From: Acidimicrobiia bacterium
GTDB lineage: Bacteria > Actinomycetota > Acidimicrobiia > Spongiisociales > UBA5794
Assembly (NCBI GenBank): GCA_030066715.1
Contig: JASJBC010000005.1
Location: forward strand, 1 to 57,290
Direction: 5' to 3'
DNA: 57,290 nucleotides
Position numbers and translations under genes: made by a program
The notes under the pieces: model-generated
Seen by the model: only the letters and a program-made list of their open reading frames with translations
The model's database searches: none
What the model was told of the DNA's origin: nothing
Shown: piece after piece, positions 24,940-34,071 of the stretch
How the letters are laid out: each line of letters begins with the position of its first letter
Position numbering within the stretch: position 1 is the stretch's first letter

Positions 24940-25761
24940 TTAGCGGCTCATCGTCCATTCACCGTCAGCTTCAATGTCGTACAGAATCGCACCGGGGATT
25001 GATAGGACGGTTCCGCTGTAGTCGCCGATCTCGTTGACGAGGAGGTCCCGATCGTCTGCTGAGTAGACCCAGATAGCGACGTTGCTCTCACCGTCATGTG
25101 TGATCGTGAGGCGGCTTGCCCCCGATGGTGGGTCCGGATCGACGACCACGTCAGCGCCCGTACCGGAAACTGATGAGCCAACAAACTGTGTTGCATAGAA
25201 GATTGGCTGAAGCTCGATGGTCCACGAACCATTTGCTGAGATCTCCATGAACGCAACTTCTTCACCGATGAGGAGGTTGATCGGGCGACGACCTTCGTAC
25301 GCCCCGACTTCGTTCACAAGCAGATCGATCCGATCGCCGTCAGCGTCGTAGGAGACGACAGCGAAATTGCCGGACCCAGAATGGGTGAACGCAGCGATCG
25401 CGATGTCATTCTGCGGAACCTCAGTGTCGACCACATCGTCGCCGGAACCGGTTAGGACTATCGGCTCGGACCACTCAGGGATAGTGGTCGTCGTCGTTGT
25501 TGTCGTTGTAGTTGTGGTTGTTGTAGTTGTCGACGTGGTGGTCGTCGACGTGGTTGTCTCGGGAGCGGCTGTCGTCGTGGTTGTCTCGGGAGCCAACGTA
25601 TCGGCAGATGTGCTCTCGGAGGCTGCAATGGTTGTTTCAGGCGTCTCCGCAGGGCCCTCGTCATCTTGCCCCCCACCAGCTATGCCACCTACGACGATCA
25701 GGGCGGCAACGACCCCTATGCCGATCTTCTGGTTGCGAGATCTCCGATTCCACCATTGCAT
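24940..25761 (-). CDS. membrane-anchored protein with poly-Thr stalk and duplicated beta domain
   Basis: This 273-residue protein has one N-terminal membrane helix (IGIGVVAALIVVGGIAGG, residues 13-30). An extreme Thr-rich stalk follows (about 57-93, including a run of 16 or more Thr). Two related domains come next: residues 101-184 and 197-273 share GDDVV/GADVV, then LTI or AFT strands, then D-LLVNE(V/I)G-Y-G (146-157 and 239-250) and a final G-WT. The spacing of the duplicated LLVNE is 93 residues. The fold looks like an extracellular beta-sandwich pair, perhaps pre-peptidase C-terminal-like. A GAGGAGGC ribosome site precedes the ATG. Ligand unknown. Confidence 0.75.
   Translation of the reverse strand: MQWWNRRSRNQKIGIGVVAALIVVGGIAGGGQDDEGPAETPETTIAASESTSADTLAPETTTTTAAPETTTSTTTTSTTTTTTTTTTTTTTTTIPEWSEPIVLTGSGDDVVDTEVPQNDIAIAAFTHSGSGNFAVVSYDADGDRIDLLVNEVGAYEGRRPINLLIGEEVAFMEISANGSWTIELQPIFYATQFVGSSVSGTGADVVVDPDPPSGASRLTITHDGESNVAIWVYSADDRDLLVNEIGDYSGTVLSIPGAILYDIEADGEWTMSR
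25483..25560 (-). repeat. simple-sequence tract encoding the poly-Thr stalk
   Basis: This is a GTN-repeat stretch (mixed gtc, gtt, gta and gtg on the plus strand) that encodes consecutive Thr codons on the minus strand. Synonymous codons are mixed, so the protein repeat is kept without a perfect microsatellite. Length variation by slippage is plausible. Confidence 0.8.
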
Positions 25762-26487
25762 GCTTGCCTCCTCAGAGCCAGGAACAGCTCTGCGCTGAAT
25801 GCGGCCATTTACTGCACGGTGCTTATCGGCAGCCGAGGGATCGTGGTTGAGGGCACACCAGCTCCCCTCTCATCGGCGTGATGCCCGTTTTGGGCATCTA
25901 GCGTCGCCGTAAGTGGCTATTGATCTCCCAACTCACGGGAACGAAGCTCCCCGTCCCAAGATGATGGAGTGGCCCTGAGTCTGCCTTTGATGCTGAGGAC
26001 TCTCGAGCCACAGAGATGTACTAGCGGTTGGCTGAGCGGAAGGACGAGAATCCGGGCTTAACAGTGCTGGGTGGCCTCTAGCGGGGGCTGCTAGGCGGTC
26101 GCCCCCCATTCTCTCCACGTTTCGTGTTCGGGTTAGGCCGTGCAAGTTGTCCGGGTTCGGGAATCCCCTTTATCCCCCGCCTCCCCTTGACACATCGGCG
26201 GCCTGCTGCGAGAGTTCTTGGTGGCCGTGGACGCAACATAGAAGTGCGTGTGCGGCCGTTCGTATGTGCGACCGGACACGGTCGAGAGAAAGAGCGCTTG
26301 ATGTACCGGCTTCTCCCCATCAGCGTCGCGGGCAGGGTTCACCCCGCGGCTTAGAACAAGGGTCCGCCCTGCGGATCTGAGCTGAACCAGCGCCTGGCGA
26401 GACGACTCACAGTCGATTCGCCGCTCTCGACACGCACGCCTGAGACCTCCGTAGCTGTGGAGTTCTCAACACCGCAAAGGCAAGAAG
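25762..26487. other. intergenic region, 726 bases, no convincing gene
   Basis: No open frame here has coding character. The only clear structure is a 6-bp hairpin CGCGGG / CCCGCG (26327-26332, 26343-26348), near the downstream exporter gene. Another part around 26140-26170 has a tRNA-like GGGTTCG string but no matching arms. The region probably holds the promoter and leader of the ABC exporter and perhaps gene debris. Confidence 0.5.
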
Positions 26488-28227
26488 ATGATTCCGGTCC
26501 GGTCCTACATAAACCTCCTGTACGACTACCTGCGCCGCCAGAAGGCGCGGGTGGCTCTGCTCACCATCACCATGTTCACCAGCATCGGGTTGATGCTCGT
26601 CGGCCCGCAGTTGGTCCGGACATTCCTCGACCGCGCCATCGACGGGGAAGCCACCAGCCGTCTGATTCCGATCGCCGTGTGGTTCATGGTGGTTGCGGTG
26701 CTCACGCAACTCTTCAGCGTTACCGCCACCTATCTGGCCGAGCAGGTCGGCTGGACTGCGACGAACGAGATGCGAGCCGATCTCGCCGCCCACGTGCTCA
26801 ACCTGGACATGAGCTTCCACAAGAGCCACACCCCCGGCGAGATGATCGAGCGCATCGACGGTGACGTCACCGCGCAGGCGGACTTCTTCTCCGCCTTTGC
26901 GATCCGGGTTCTCGGCAACGGAATCCTGATGATCGGCGTGATCATCATGCTGTGGTTGGAGAACCTCTGGGTCGGCCTCGGCATCACCATCTTCTTCATC
27001 GTTGCCCTCGGCGCCATGCTCCGTATCCAGGCCTGGGCAGTTCCCCTCTGGAAGCAGGTGCGTGCGCGCTCTGCCGAACTGATGGGTCTCATCGGAGAGC
27101 AGCTGGGAGGCACCGAAGACATCCGCGGCAACGGGGGCGTCGGCTACATGATGCGCCGCTTCACCCAGATCCTGCGCGCCTGGCTACCGGACCAGGTGAT
27201 GGGTCGCATGGGCTTCGCCGCGCTGTGGGGAACCTCGATCGTCAACTACCTGGTCGGGACGGTCTTGGTGTTCTGGCTGGGCTCGGTGTTCTTCAACGAC
27301 GGCACCCTGACCCTCGGCAGCGTGTACCTGATCTTCTCCTACACGGAGATGTCGCGCCGCCCCATGGAGCAGATCCGCGAGCAGATGGAGCGCTTCCAGA
27401 AGGCTGCGGCCGGTATCTCCCGGGTGCAGGGGCTGTTCGACGAGACATCCGTCCTCGACACCAGCGGTACCGACCCGATCCCGGAGGGAGCACTGCGGGT
27501 CGAGTTGGACGACGTCGTGTTCGGCTACGACGCAGAGGTCGTGCTGAACCACGTGTCGCTGGATCTCGAGCCCGGTCATGTGCTCGGCGTGCTCGGCCGC
27601 TCCGGCTCGGGCAAGACCACCATGGCGCGACTGCTCACCCGGCTCTACGACCCAATGGCAGGCGAAGTCAGGCTCGGCGGTGTCGGCATCCGCGGCGCCG
27701 ATATCCACAGCCTGCGCCGCCACGTCGGCATGGTCACGCAGGACGTGCAGCTCTTCCGCGCCACGATTCGTGACAATCTGACCTTCTTCGATGAGAGCAT
27801 CCCCGACGACAAGCTCTACGACGTGCTCGAAGAGCTCGGGCTGGATGGCTGGCTCGCCTCGATGCCGGACGGTTTGGATACGAGGCTCGAAGCCGGTGGC
27901 GCCGGTCTGTCAGCAGGCCAGGCGCAGCTGCTTGCGTTCACCCGGATCTTCCTCGAGAACCCGGGATTGGTGATCCTCGACGAGGCATCGTCCCGGCTCG
28001 ACCCGGCAACCGAGAAGCTGATCGAACGGGCGGTCGATCGTCTGCTGCGTGATCGCACCGGCATCATCATCGCCCACCGCTTGGCGACGGTCACGCGCGC
28101 CGACGACATCCTGATTCTCGAAGACGGCGAAGTCATGGAGTACGGCGAACGCCGAGTACTCGCCGCCGACCCCGAGTCCCGCCTGTCACACCTGTTGGTG
28201 ACGGGCATGGAGGAGGTGCTGGCATGA
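26488..28227 (+). CDS. ABC exporter half-transporter, permease-ATPase (subunit A)
   Basis: This 579-residue half transporter has six N-terminal helices (about 15-300) and an ABC domain. Walker A is GRSGSGKTT near residue 370, signature LSAGQAQLL near 474, and Walker B LVILDEASSRLD near 494 with the catalytic Glu, followed by the H-loop IIIAHR. The signature deviates from LSGGQ, whereas the partner gene has a normal signature and an altered Walker B, so the two form a heterodimer with one active and one degenerate site. It overlaps the partner by 4 bases (ATGA). Exported substrate unknown (lipid, peptide or drug). Confidence 0.92.
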   Translation: MIPVRSYINLLYDYLRRQKARVALLTITMFTSIGLMLVGPQLVRTFLDRAIDGEATSRLIPIAVWFMVVAVLTQLFSVTATYLAEQVGWTATNEMRADLAAHVLNLDMSFHKSHTPGEMIERIDGDVTAQADFFSAFAIRVLGNGILMIGVIIMLWLENLWVGLGITIFFIVALGAMLRIQAWAVPLWKQVRARSAELMGLIGEQLGGTEDIRGNGGVGYMMRRFTQILRAWLPDQVMGRMGFAALWGTSIVNYLVGTVLVFWLGSVFFNDGTLTLGSVYLIFSYTEMSRRPMEQIREQMERFQKAAAGISRVQGLFDETSVLDTSGTDPIPEGALRVELDDVVFGYDAEVVLNHVSLDLEPGHVLGVLGRSGSGKTTMARLLTRLYDPMAGEVRLGGVGIRGADIHSLRRHVGMVTQDVQLFRATIRDNLTFFDESIPDDKLYDVLEELGLDGWLASMPDGLDTRLEAGGAGLSAGQAQLLAFTRIFLENPGLVILDEASSRLDPATEKLIERAVDRLLRDRTGIIIAHRLATVTRADDILILEDGEVMEYGERRVLAADPESRLSHLLVTGMEEVLA

Positions 28228-30038
28228 CGACACGAAAGTCAACCCTGCCCACCCTGCGCATGATGCGCGAACTGGTCAAGGCCGCACCCGGTTGGTACCT
28301 GGCGAACGTGTTCCTCTGGACCTCGATCTGGGTCCTGCCGGTGATCCCGGCGCTCATCACCCAGCGTTTCTTCGACGACCTGGGAACCGTCGGTTTCAAC
28401 CCGGCCACATTGATTGCGGCTCTGCTCGGATACGGCGCAGCACGCATCGCAGTGATGTTCACAGCCATGTGGAACGACGTGCATTTCATGTTCCGGATCA
28501 GCTCAACGCTGCGCCGCAACATGATCCAGCGCATCTTTGCCCTCCCCGGCGCCCAGTCGGTCAAGGAAGCTCCCGGCGAGATCATCAGCCGGTTCCGTGA
28601 GGACGTCGAGCACGTGGAAGAGGCAACGAGCATGACGGTCGATCTGGTCGGCACCGCCTTGTTCGGCACCATCGCCGCAATCGTGCTCACGTCGATCGAT
28701 GCGCAAATGACGTTGCTCGTGTTTGCCCCGCTTCTGTTCATGGTCGTGGTGGCGGAGCGGGCCGGCACCCGCATCCGGCGCTATCGCAACTCGGCCCGTG
28801 AAGCAACGGAGCAAATCACCGGGGCCCTTGGTGAGATGTACGGCGCAGTGCAAACCATCAAGGTTGCGGGTGTCGAGAAGCCGATGATCGAGCACTTCAA
28901 GAAGCTCAACAACGAGCGACGCAAGATGATGGTGCGGGACAAGGTCCTCACCGCCATGTTGGAGTCTGTGTTCTGGAACACACTCAGCATCGGCACCGGG
29001 CTCATCCTCATCCTCGCCGCCGGTGACCTCGGTCGGCCGGGTGGCCTCACCATCGGCGAGTTTGCGCTGTTCGTGTTCTTCCTCGACTACGTCACCGACG
29101 CCGGTTGGTTCCTCGGAGCGTTCATCGCCCGCTTCAAGCAGGCCGGTGTTTCGTTCGAGCGCATGCATGCGCTGCTCCACACCGACGACCCGTACCTGCT
29201 AGTCCAGAAGGGTGAGCTCTACCTCACCGGGGAGATGCCGGAGTTCGTCACTCCGGACCGCGACGCTCACCTCGATCTCCTCGAGGTCGACGGTCTGAGC
29301 TTCCGCTACCCGGGGACCCGCAACGGGATCGACGACATCGACCTCACTCTGGAGAGAGGCTCGTTCACGGTCGTCACCGGCAAGATCGGATCGGGCAAGA
29401 CAACGTTGCTGCGATCGATTCTCGGCCTGGTCGACGTCGACGCGGGCACGGTGCGGTGGAACGGCGAAACGGTTGCCGAACCGGACGACTTCTTCGTTCC
29501 GCCCCGCTCGGCCTACACGCCGCAGGTGCCCAAGCTGTTCTCGCTGACGCTGCGGGAGAATCTGCTGCTCGGCCGCAACGAGACCGAGGCGGAACTGGAA
29601 GAGGCGATTCGATCGGCTGCGCTCGACCGCGACGTCGCCCACATGCCTAATGGGCTCGAAACCCTCGTCGGGCCGCTCGGCATGCGGCTGTCCGGTGGGC
29701 AGGTGCAGCGCACCGCGGCCGCCCGCATGTTCGTACGCGACCCCGAACTGCTGGTATTCGACGACCTCTCCAGTGCCCTCGACGTGGACACCGAGAAGAC
29801 ACTGTGGGAGCGGCTGTTCGCCGAGCATGCGGAGTCAACCGCTCTGGTCGTGTCGCACCGCCGCCCGGCGCTGCAACGCGCCGACCAGATCGTCGTGCTC
29901 GACGAGGGGCGTGTGGTCGCTCAGGGCAAGCTGGACGAGCTGCTGGCCACCAGCCCCGAGTTCCGGGAGCTGTGGGAGACCCAAGCCGAAGGGAACGGAC
30001 AGAGCGTTGCAGCGGAGGCGACGGTCCTCCGCAGCTGA
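28224..30038 (+). CDS. ABC exporter half-transporter, permease-ATPase (subunit B)
   Basis: This 604-residue partner of the upstream half transporter has six membrane helices in residues 1-310 and an ABC domain. Walker A is GKIGSGKTT near 386, canonical signature LSGGQVQRTAAA near 489, and Walker B LLVFDDLSSALD near 509, in which Asp replaces the catalytic Glu; the H-loop is VVSHRR. In an ABC dimer its Walker sites pair with the LSAGQ of subunit A, giving the degenerate site, and its LSGGQ pairs with the complete site of A. It starts inside the upstream stop. A winged-helix/TPR regulator follows 30 bases later. Confidence 0.92.
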   Translation: MTTRKSTLPTLRMMRELVKAAPGWYLANVFLWTSIWVLPVIPALITQRFFDDLGTVGFNPATLIAALLGYGAARIAVMFTAMWNDVHFMFRISSTLRRNMIQRIFALPGAQSVKEAPGEIISRFREDVEHVEEATSMTVDLVGTALFGTIAAIVLTSIDAQMTLLVFAPLLFMVVVAERAGTRIRRYRNSAREATEQITGALGEMYGAVQTIKVAGVEKPMIEHFKKLNNERRKMMVRDKVLTAMLESVFWNTLSIGTGLILILAAGDLGRPGGLTIGEFALFVFFLDYVTDAGWFLGAFIARFKQAGVSFERMHALLHTDDPYLLVQKGELYLTGEMPEFVTPDRDAHLDLLEVDGLSFRYPGTRNGIDDIDLTLERGSFTVVTGKIGSGKTTLLRSILGLVDVDAGTVRWNGETVAEPDDFFVPPRSAYTPQVPKLFSLTLRENLLLGRNETEAELEEAIRSAALDRDVAHMPNGLETLVGPLGMRLSGGQVQRTAAARMFVRDPELLVFDDLSSALDVDTEKTLWERLFAEHAESTALVVSHRRPALQRADQIVVLDEGRVVAQGKLDELLATSPEFRELWETQAEGNGQSVAAEATVLRS

Positions 30039-30068
30039 CGCCTCCGCTTCCGGCCACCTCCTGTCAGA

Positions 30069-31736
30069 ATGAACCTGCGGGAGGTGGTCGGCTCGGTGGA
30101 GCGATATCGGATAGGCAACGTCACCGTCGATGTGGCTACGGCGTCGGCCACCGGTCCCGACGGAGTTGTTGCGCTCTATCCACAGACCTTTGATCTGCTC
30201 GTCGCGCTGATTCGCGGGGCTCCCGAAGTCTGCCGGACCGTCGACCTGATCGAAGTCCTGTCTCCGGGCGGGTTCGTCGGTGATCAGAACCTGAAGCAGA
30301 GGATCTATCAGCTCCGCACCGCGCTGGGGCCGCTCGGGGTCGCCGTGACCACCGTGCGCGGGATCGGTTACCGGCTGGACGTCGCCGTCGCGCGGCTGGA
30401 ACCGGAAGCACGCAACGATGCCGCCGTAGCGGCCTACGAGCAGGCCGTTGCCCTGGTCGACGGTATGGAGCACGGCAAAGCCGCCGCGTTGCTCGAGGAA
30501 GTGGTGCGCAACGAGCCGGGATGGGTGGAGCCCCGTCCGGTGCTGGCGTGGTGTTACATGTGGCAGGGCAAGCAGGAGCAGGCCCGCCACCTGCTCGACG
30601 AGGCGGTGGCGCTCAGCGCGGCCGGGGGTGGCGAGGAGGATCTGCTGCTGAAGGGTGTCCATGCCTCCTTTGCGGGCGATGCTCTCGAGGCAATCGACCG
30701 GTTTGAGGTTGCGCTGCGCCGCTATCCGGACGGCTACTGGCTCCGCATCAACCTCATGGGTCTCTACTGGCTCGTTGGTCGCTACGACGCAGCGGGCGAT
30801 CTCCTGCCCGACCTGGAGCGGATTCGGCCGGGCTTCTACATGAACTCCTGGCAGCGGGCCTTTCATGAGCTCACCGTCGCCGGGGACGTCGGTGCGGCGC
30901 AGGAGGCTTTCGCTGAGGCCCATATCCGCAACCCGGACATACCGCTACCTCTCGGCGACCTGATGCCGGCGTTGCAGCTCTGGCTCGAGGGAGACCTGGA
31001 TGCTGCGCTGCGAGGGTGCGACGAACTCGCTGCCGAGCGTCTCGGCTGGCTGTCTCCGACCGGGGCCGACCAGTTGCTCACCCTTCGCTCCCGTCTCCTC
31101 GTTGCGTGTGGGGACGTCGAAGCTGCCCAGCGTGACCAGCTACAGGCGGCGGCGCTCTTCGAGCCGGGGAGCAGCCTCGCCGCTCATCACTTCCTCGAAG
31201 TGGCGCTGCTGGACGACGACGAGGAATCCATGGCTCGTCTCGAGGCGATTGCCGAGAACACGTCTTCGCTGCTGGCGGCGCAGAGCCTCGGCTGGTTGGG
31301 CATCGCCGCTGCTCAGCAATCCCGCGCCGACGAAGCCGGCGACTATCGCAGGCGCCTCGCCCGGCTCCGCTATCAAGGCGAGTGGGCATGGGGGTACCCC
31401 ACCCGTCCCGCGTTTGATCGCGCCCAGGCTGCCTTCGCTCTTCTCATCAGGGCCAACGTTGCACTCGCTGCGGGGGAGCTGGAGATGGCAGCCCGGCTCT
31501 TCTCCCGAGCCCTGCTTGTCACGCCGGAGCGGTGGCATGTGGTTCCCGTAATCGCTTTGGACGGACGGGCGCACCTTGCTGCGCGCGAAGGGCTCGCCCT
31601 CGCCGCCGCTGCTCTTGGTCAGGAGCGAACGGCGGCGGAGGCGAACCGATGGTTGGTCGAGCATCGCCTGGAAACCGAGATCCTTGCGCAAGCCGGTGCC
31701 GGTTTCAGGCAGCGCGCCCTAGCCAGGTTGGGCTAG
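30069..31736 (+). CDS. winged-helix (OmpR/PhoB-type) TPR regulator
   Basis: This 555-residue protein has an N-terminal winged-helix DNA-binding domain (about 12-105; GNVTVDVATASATGP, QNLKQRIYQLRTALG, VTTVRGIGYRLDV is typical of the OmpR/CadC wing). The rest is a long array of TPR-like helical repeats (e.g. AAALLEEVVRNEPGWVEPR, QARHLLDEAVALSA). It has no receiver domain or membrane helix, so it is a cytoplasmic one-component regulator of the CadC/SARP-like kind. It follows the ABC exporter and probably controls it. The stop is shared with the convergent lipoprotein gene (CTAG). Inducer unknown. Confidence 0.85.
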   Translation: MNLREVVGSVERYRIGNVTVDVATASATGPDGVVALYPQTFDLLVALIRGAPEVCRTVDLIEVLSPGGFVGDQNLKQRIYQLRTALGPLGVAVTTVRGIGYRLDVAVARLEPEARNDAAVAAYEQAVALVDGMEHGKAAALLEEVVRNEPGWVEPRPVLAWCYMWQGKQEQARHLLDEAVALSAAGGGEEDLLLKGVHASFAGDALEAIDRFEVALRRYPDGYWLRINLMGLYWLVGRYDAAGDLLPDLERIRPGFYMNSWQRAFHELTVAGDVGAAQEAFAEAHIRNPDIPLPLGDLMPALQLWLEGDLDAALRGCDELAAERLGWLSPTGADQLLTLRSRLLVACGDVEAAQRDQLQAAALFEPGSSLAAHHFLEVALLDDDEESMARLEAIAENTSSLLAAQSLGWLGIAAAQQSRADEAGDYRRRLARLRYQGEWAWGYPTRPAFDRAQAAFALLIRANVALAAGELEMAARLFSRALLVTPERWHVVPVIALDGRAHLAAREGLALAAAALGQERTAAEANRWLVEHRLETEILAQAGAGFRQRALARLG

Positions 31737-32842
31737 TCGGCCGGAACCAACTCCGCCATCCCAATCGCAAAGTCGAGACGGAACTGGGTCTGCCCGCGAT
31801 TCCCCGAGTAGAAGAGCAACATGCGCCCGTCGGCAGTGGTGACGACGGAGCCGGCAACTACGTCTAGCGAAGCCCACTCCTGCTGGCGCGGCTCGAGCAG
31901 CGGATTGTCGGCCGCTTTGGTCCAGGTGATGGCGTCGGGGCTCCAGGCGTAGCCGATCGCCTCTCCAGTGAGTGTCTTCGGGTCGCCCGTGTAGAACGCA
32001 GCAAACCCGCCGTCGTGAGGGAACACCGCGGCTTCCCAGTTGAACAGGCCGTCCCATCCGCTCTCGCCGCTCATCACGGGATCGGGAATCTTGGCAAACG
32101 CAACACCGTCGGCGGACTCGGCGAGACCAAGGTGGGTGGCCTCGAGAGCGACGTAGTCGGCGCCTCCCGAGTACAACAGTCTTGTGCCGTCCTCGTCGAC
32201 CAGGACGGCATTGGGGGTGACGAATCCGGAGTCCCAGTCGCCCGCAGCCCCGACATTCAGCACCGGGTCCGGGTCCGGGGACCATGGCCCGGCCGGAGAC
32301 TCTGCAACCGCACGCCCGATATAGGGCCCGGGCCCGGGGCCGGGCACGCTGCGACCGTTGTAGTACATCACCAACCCGGCGTCGGTCGTCGCTACGACCG
32401 GCTCGCCGACCGCAAACGCATCGAAGCCGGCGCCGTCTCCGGCGAGTGCAGGCTCGGGGTCGACTATCCACGTTTCGCCGTTGTCGTCGGACACAGCGTG
32501 CAAGATGACCGCCGCCGAACTGAGCCAGTTCTCACTTTGCGTGAACCACATGTGCAGGACGCCGTCGACCGTCATCACGTGGGGGAGCATGGCTCCGCCT
32601 TCCGGTCCCGGCATCGGGATGACGGGATTCCTCTCGTATGGGATCAGCCGGAACGGGCTCGTCATCGCGGGCTCCTCCATTGGCAGGGTCGTCGTCGGTG
32701 GGGTGGTCGTCGTCGTTGGGGGCGGAGTGGTCGTACTAGTCGTTGCAGTCGCAAGTGTCGTCGGCGTCACCATTGCTTCCGTGGTGGATCCGCCGCAAGC
32801 TGCCAGCAACAGTGTGGCGACAAACAGGTACCTGATCATCAC
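31733..32842 (-). CDS. secreted lipoprotein with glycosidase-like beta-propeller
   Basis: This 369-residue lipoprotein has signal peptide MIRYLFVATLLLAAC with lipobox LAAC. A Thr/Pro-rich linker follows (about 24-60, TTSTTTPPPTTTTTPP). The main domain resembles five-bladed GH43/GH32-type propellers and sialidase-like repeats: ERNPVIPMPGPEGGAML, HMWFTQSE, VSDDNGETW, GLVMYYNGRSV, TRLLYSGGADYV and LGLAESADGV. Whether the catalytic acids are present cannot be judged, so enzymatic activity is uncertain. A GGAAAGGAG ribosome site precedes the ATG pair. It may process or bind extracellular glycans. Confidence 0.8.
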   Translation of the reverse strand: MMIRYLFVATLLLAACGGSTTEAMVTPTTLATATTSTTTPPPTTTTTPPTTTLPMEEPAMTSPFRLIPYERNPVIPMPGPEGGAMLPHVMTVDGVLHMWFTQSENWLSSAAVILHAVSDDNGETWIVDPEPALAGDGAGFDAFAVGEPVVATTDAGLVMYYNGRSVPGPGPGPYIGRAVAESPAGPWSPDPDPVLNVGAAGDWDSGFVTPNAVLVDEDGTRLLYSGGADYVALEATHLGLAESADGVAFAKIPDPVMSGESGWDGLFNWEAAVFPHDGGFAAFYTGDPKTLTGEAIGYAWSPDAITWTKAADNPLLEPRQQEWASLDVVAGSVVTTADGRMLLFYSGNRGQTQFRLDFAIGMAELVPAD

Positions 32843-33057
32843 TTTCTCCTTTCCAGGGACCTGTCAGCAGCGTCCTCCCGGGGCCATTCCGGTGCATAAA
32901 CCGCAGGTAAACGCCGGGTAACTCATGAGGGACGATTGGCACCCGCTACGGGTCTCGGTCCCGCCGGGTGTCATCTGCACGTGAGGAGCAGCTGGTGCGC
33001 GAGGTTCGCTGGCTAGAGTCGCATTGCGAGCCGATTCGTGCTCGATTGGGAGGTGTT

Positions 33058-33957
33058 GTGTCGGACACCACGCTGAAGCTGGTCATCTCCGGGGCCGTTG
33101 TCGTCGGCCTCGTGATCGTGCGCTGGCTCGTGCTCCGTGCCGTGCATCGGTATGTCGAGGACCCGGACGTGTGGTTCCGGACCCGGCGGATCGCCACGTA
33201 TGCAACCACTGCGATCGCCCTCATCACCCTGGCGTGGATCTGGCTGGAGGCCTTCGACGACCTACCCACCTACCTCGGGCTGGTCTCGGCCGGTATTGCG
33301 ATTGCGCTTGCCGATCTGCTCAAGAACATGGTGGGCTGGGTCTACATCATGGCTCGCCGGCCGCTGCGGCTCGGTGACCGCATCGAGGTTGCAGGCACCC
33401 AGGGAGATGTTGTGGACATCCGCCTGTTCCGCTTCTCCCTCCTCGAGATAGGCAACTGGGTGCACGCCGACCAATCCACCGGTCGGCTCATCCACGTCCC
33501 CAACGGAATCCTCTTCACAACCGAGGTGGCGAACTACACCGAAGGCTTCGAGTACATCTGGCACGAGATACCTGTGTTGATCACCTTCGAGTCGGACTGG
33601 AGGAGCGCCAAGGCGATCCTGCGCGAAGCTATCGATGCTGCCGTGCCCGACCCCCGTCGCCAGGCGACCGAGCACCTGCTGAAGACGGCGCAGGAGTACC
33701 AAATCAAGATCGGCACCATGACCCCGATCGTCTATCTCACGGTCAAGGACTCGGGAGTGCTGCTCACCGGCAGGATGATGGTGCCGGTGCGCGAGAGAAG
33801 AGGCATCGAGGAGCGCGTCTGGGGGACAGTGCTCGCTCGCTTCGCTGCCGAACCCGATATCGATCTCGCCTACCCAACGGTGCGCACGTATTACGCAGGT
33901 CCGGTCGAGATCGACACCTCACCGTCGGTGTCTCCTCCCGGGGGCGACGCGGAGTAG
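33058..33957 (+). CDS. MscS-family mechanosensitive channel
   Basis: This protein of about 299 residues has three N-terminal helices (LVISGAVVVGLVIVRWLVL; ATYATTAIALITLAWIWL; YLGLVSAGIAIALADLLKNM). The last contains the Gly/Ala-rich pore-lining helix of MscS. RPLRLGDRIEVAGTQGDVVDIRLFRF is the conserved beta domain, and VPNGILFTTEVANYT is the following signature. GTG 33058 is preferred because GGGAGG lies 5 nt upstream; an in-frame GTG at 32968 is less likely. The channel opens on membrane tension to release solutes after osmotic downshock. Confidence 0.9.
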   Translation: MSDTTLKLVISGAVVVGLVIVRWLVLRAVHRYVEDPDVWFRTRRIATYATTAIALITLAWIWLEAFDDLPTYLGLVSAGIAIALADLLKNMVGWVYIMARRPLRLGDRIEVAGTQGDVVDIRLFRFSLLEIGNWVHADQSTGRLIHVPNGILFTTEVANYTEGFEYIWHEIPVLITFESDWRSAKAILREAIDAAVPDPRRQATEHLLKTAQEYQIKIGTMTPIVYLTVKDSGVLLTGRMMVPVRERRGIEERVWGTVLARFAAEPDIDLAYPTVRTYYAGPVEIDTSPSVSPPGGDAE

Positions 33958-34071
33958 GTCATAGTTGGAGGGCGGGCGACCCTCTGAAAACGCCGGATCC
34001 CAGCACTCGCCGGTCTGCCCTGTGCCGCAGGTACCCTCCCCGGAGGTCGGCTCTGTCTGGAAGGGAACGCG

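Noticed and set aside
25483..25600. short repeated GTN units that might look like a CRISPR array
   Set aside because: They are contiguous triplet repeats inside a reading frame encoding Thr; there are no spacers or repeat-spacer periodicity.
26130..26175. tRNA-like GGGTTCG sequence in the gap before the ABC exporter
   Set aside because: The putative T-arm does not pair properly and no acceptor, D or anticodon arms could be found.
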